From Nitrobacter sp. NHB1 (GTDB taxonomy: Bacteria > Pseudomonadota > Alphaproteobacteria > Rhizobiales > Xanthobacteraceae): a stretch of DNA of 64,000 bases. Shown here piece by piece: positions 63,898 through 64,000 of the stretch. Every line of letters begins with the position of its first letter. Position 1 is the stretch's first letter. The DNA lies in assembly GCF_036964665.1 (NCBI RefSeq), contig NZ_JBAMDA010000003.1, positions 1 to 64,000 of the forward strand, read 5' to 3'. The position numbers were made by a program, and so were the translations under genes. The notes below the pieces were generated by a model. That model was not told the DNA's origin, made no database searches, and worked only from the letters and a program-made list of their open reading frames with translations.

Positions 63898-64000
63898 CTG
63901 GCCCCCGAAACTCTCGCTTGAACAGCTCACGCTCCCAACAGCGACGGGAACGGCATCGCCGCTACAAACTGCCGCGACTGACCGCAACGATGACATGCCA
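63898..64000. other. Right edge, nothing recognised
   Basis: About 100 bp after the last gene. No frame of note; it may contain a terminator or the end of a neighbouring gene outside the window. Confidence 0.35.

Overview
The window is high-GC DNA that looks like an accessory island from a Bradyrhizobiaceae-type alphaproteobacterium (Bradyrhizobium, Rhodopseudomonas, Nitrobacter or Afipia relatives). This rests on gene families recognised by eye: a plant/fungal-type proton P-ATPase, aa3 oxidase subunit I with its 50-residue subunit IV, phosphoketolase with acetate kinase, double-domain universal stress proteins, and the rhizobial palindromic repeat at 29617-29665. No rRNA or tRNA gene and no CRISPR array was seen.

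Layout. 1-6.5 kb: a proton-pumping P-type ATPase, a DUF465 protein, a frameshifted member of an unnamed family, a universal stress protein, and IS debris. 6.7-9.1 kb: a NarK-like transporter and a sulfatase-modifying-factor-like protein without the catalytic cysteines. 9.1-18.4 kb: a heavily transposed stretch with remnants of IS5, IS21, IS66 and IS4 elements, intact ISL3 and IS701 elements, the end of a GH15 glucoamylase-like gene, a frameshifted GMC oxidoreductase, an M41-like peptidase and a WGR/resolvase remnant. 18.7-23 kb: small hypothetical genes, DUF488, a possible nuclease, orphan ParD-like antitoxins and a complete IS5-family element. 23-29.5 kb: cytochrome oxidase subunits I and IV, a tiny membrane protein, an Acg-like nitroreductase, a c-type cytochrome and a GNAT acetyltransferase. 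29.6-33.3 kb: a TetR-HlyD-ABC efflux operon. 33.5-44.8 kb: stress proteins, an IS256 insertion that splits a host-attachment (baeRF-like) gene, a PCMT/erythromycin-esterase fusion, ChaB, an alcohol dehydrogenase, an MgtA-type ATPase, a second universal stress protein and a cytochrome c. 45-49 kb: phosphoketolase and acetate kinase. 49-53 kb: a cytochrome with an in-frame stop, an orphan HlyD protein and a second proton ATPase. 53.6-56.7 kb: an Mla-type lipid-transport operon. 56.9-64 kb: an acyl-CoA synthetase/acetyltransferase fusion, a CBS protein, Hsp20, a second alcohol dehydrogenase and a kinase/ATPase fusion.

What ties the island together is a set of twelve 14-bp FNR/FixK-type palindromes (TTGAT-N4-ATCAA-like). 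They lie mostly 45-175 bp upstream of the stress, respiratory and fermentative genes and are absent from the IS-rich middle. I infer an oxygen-limitation survival regulon: substrate-level ATP from phosphoketolase and acetate kinase, alcohol dehydrogenases and acyl-CoA synthetase for redox and acetate balance, universal stress proteins, Hsp20 and an isoaspartyl repair enzyme for protein maintenance, P-type pumps for ion balance, and a lipid transporter. The gene list resembles the mycobacterial DosR dormancy set. Many genes carry single-base frameshifts (3.8, 5.6, 11.4, 16.3, 34.0 and 52.9 kb), so the region is either decaying or contains sequencing errors.
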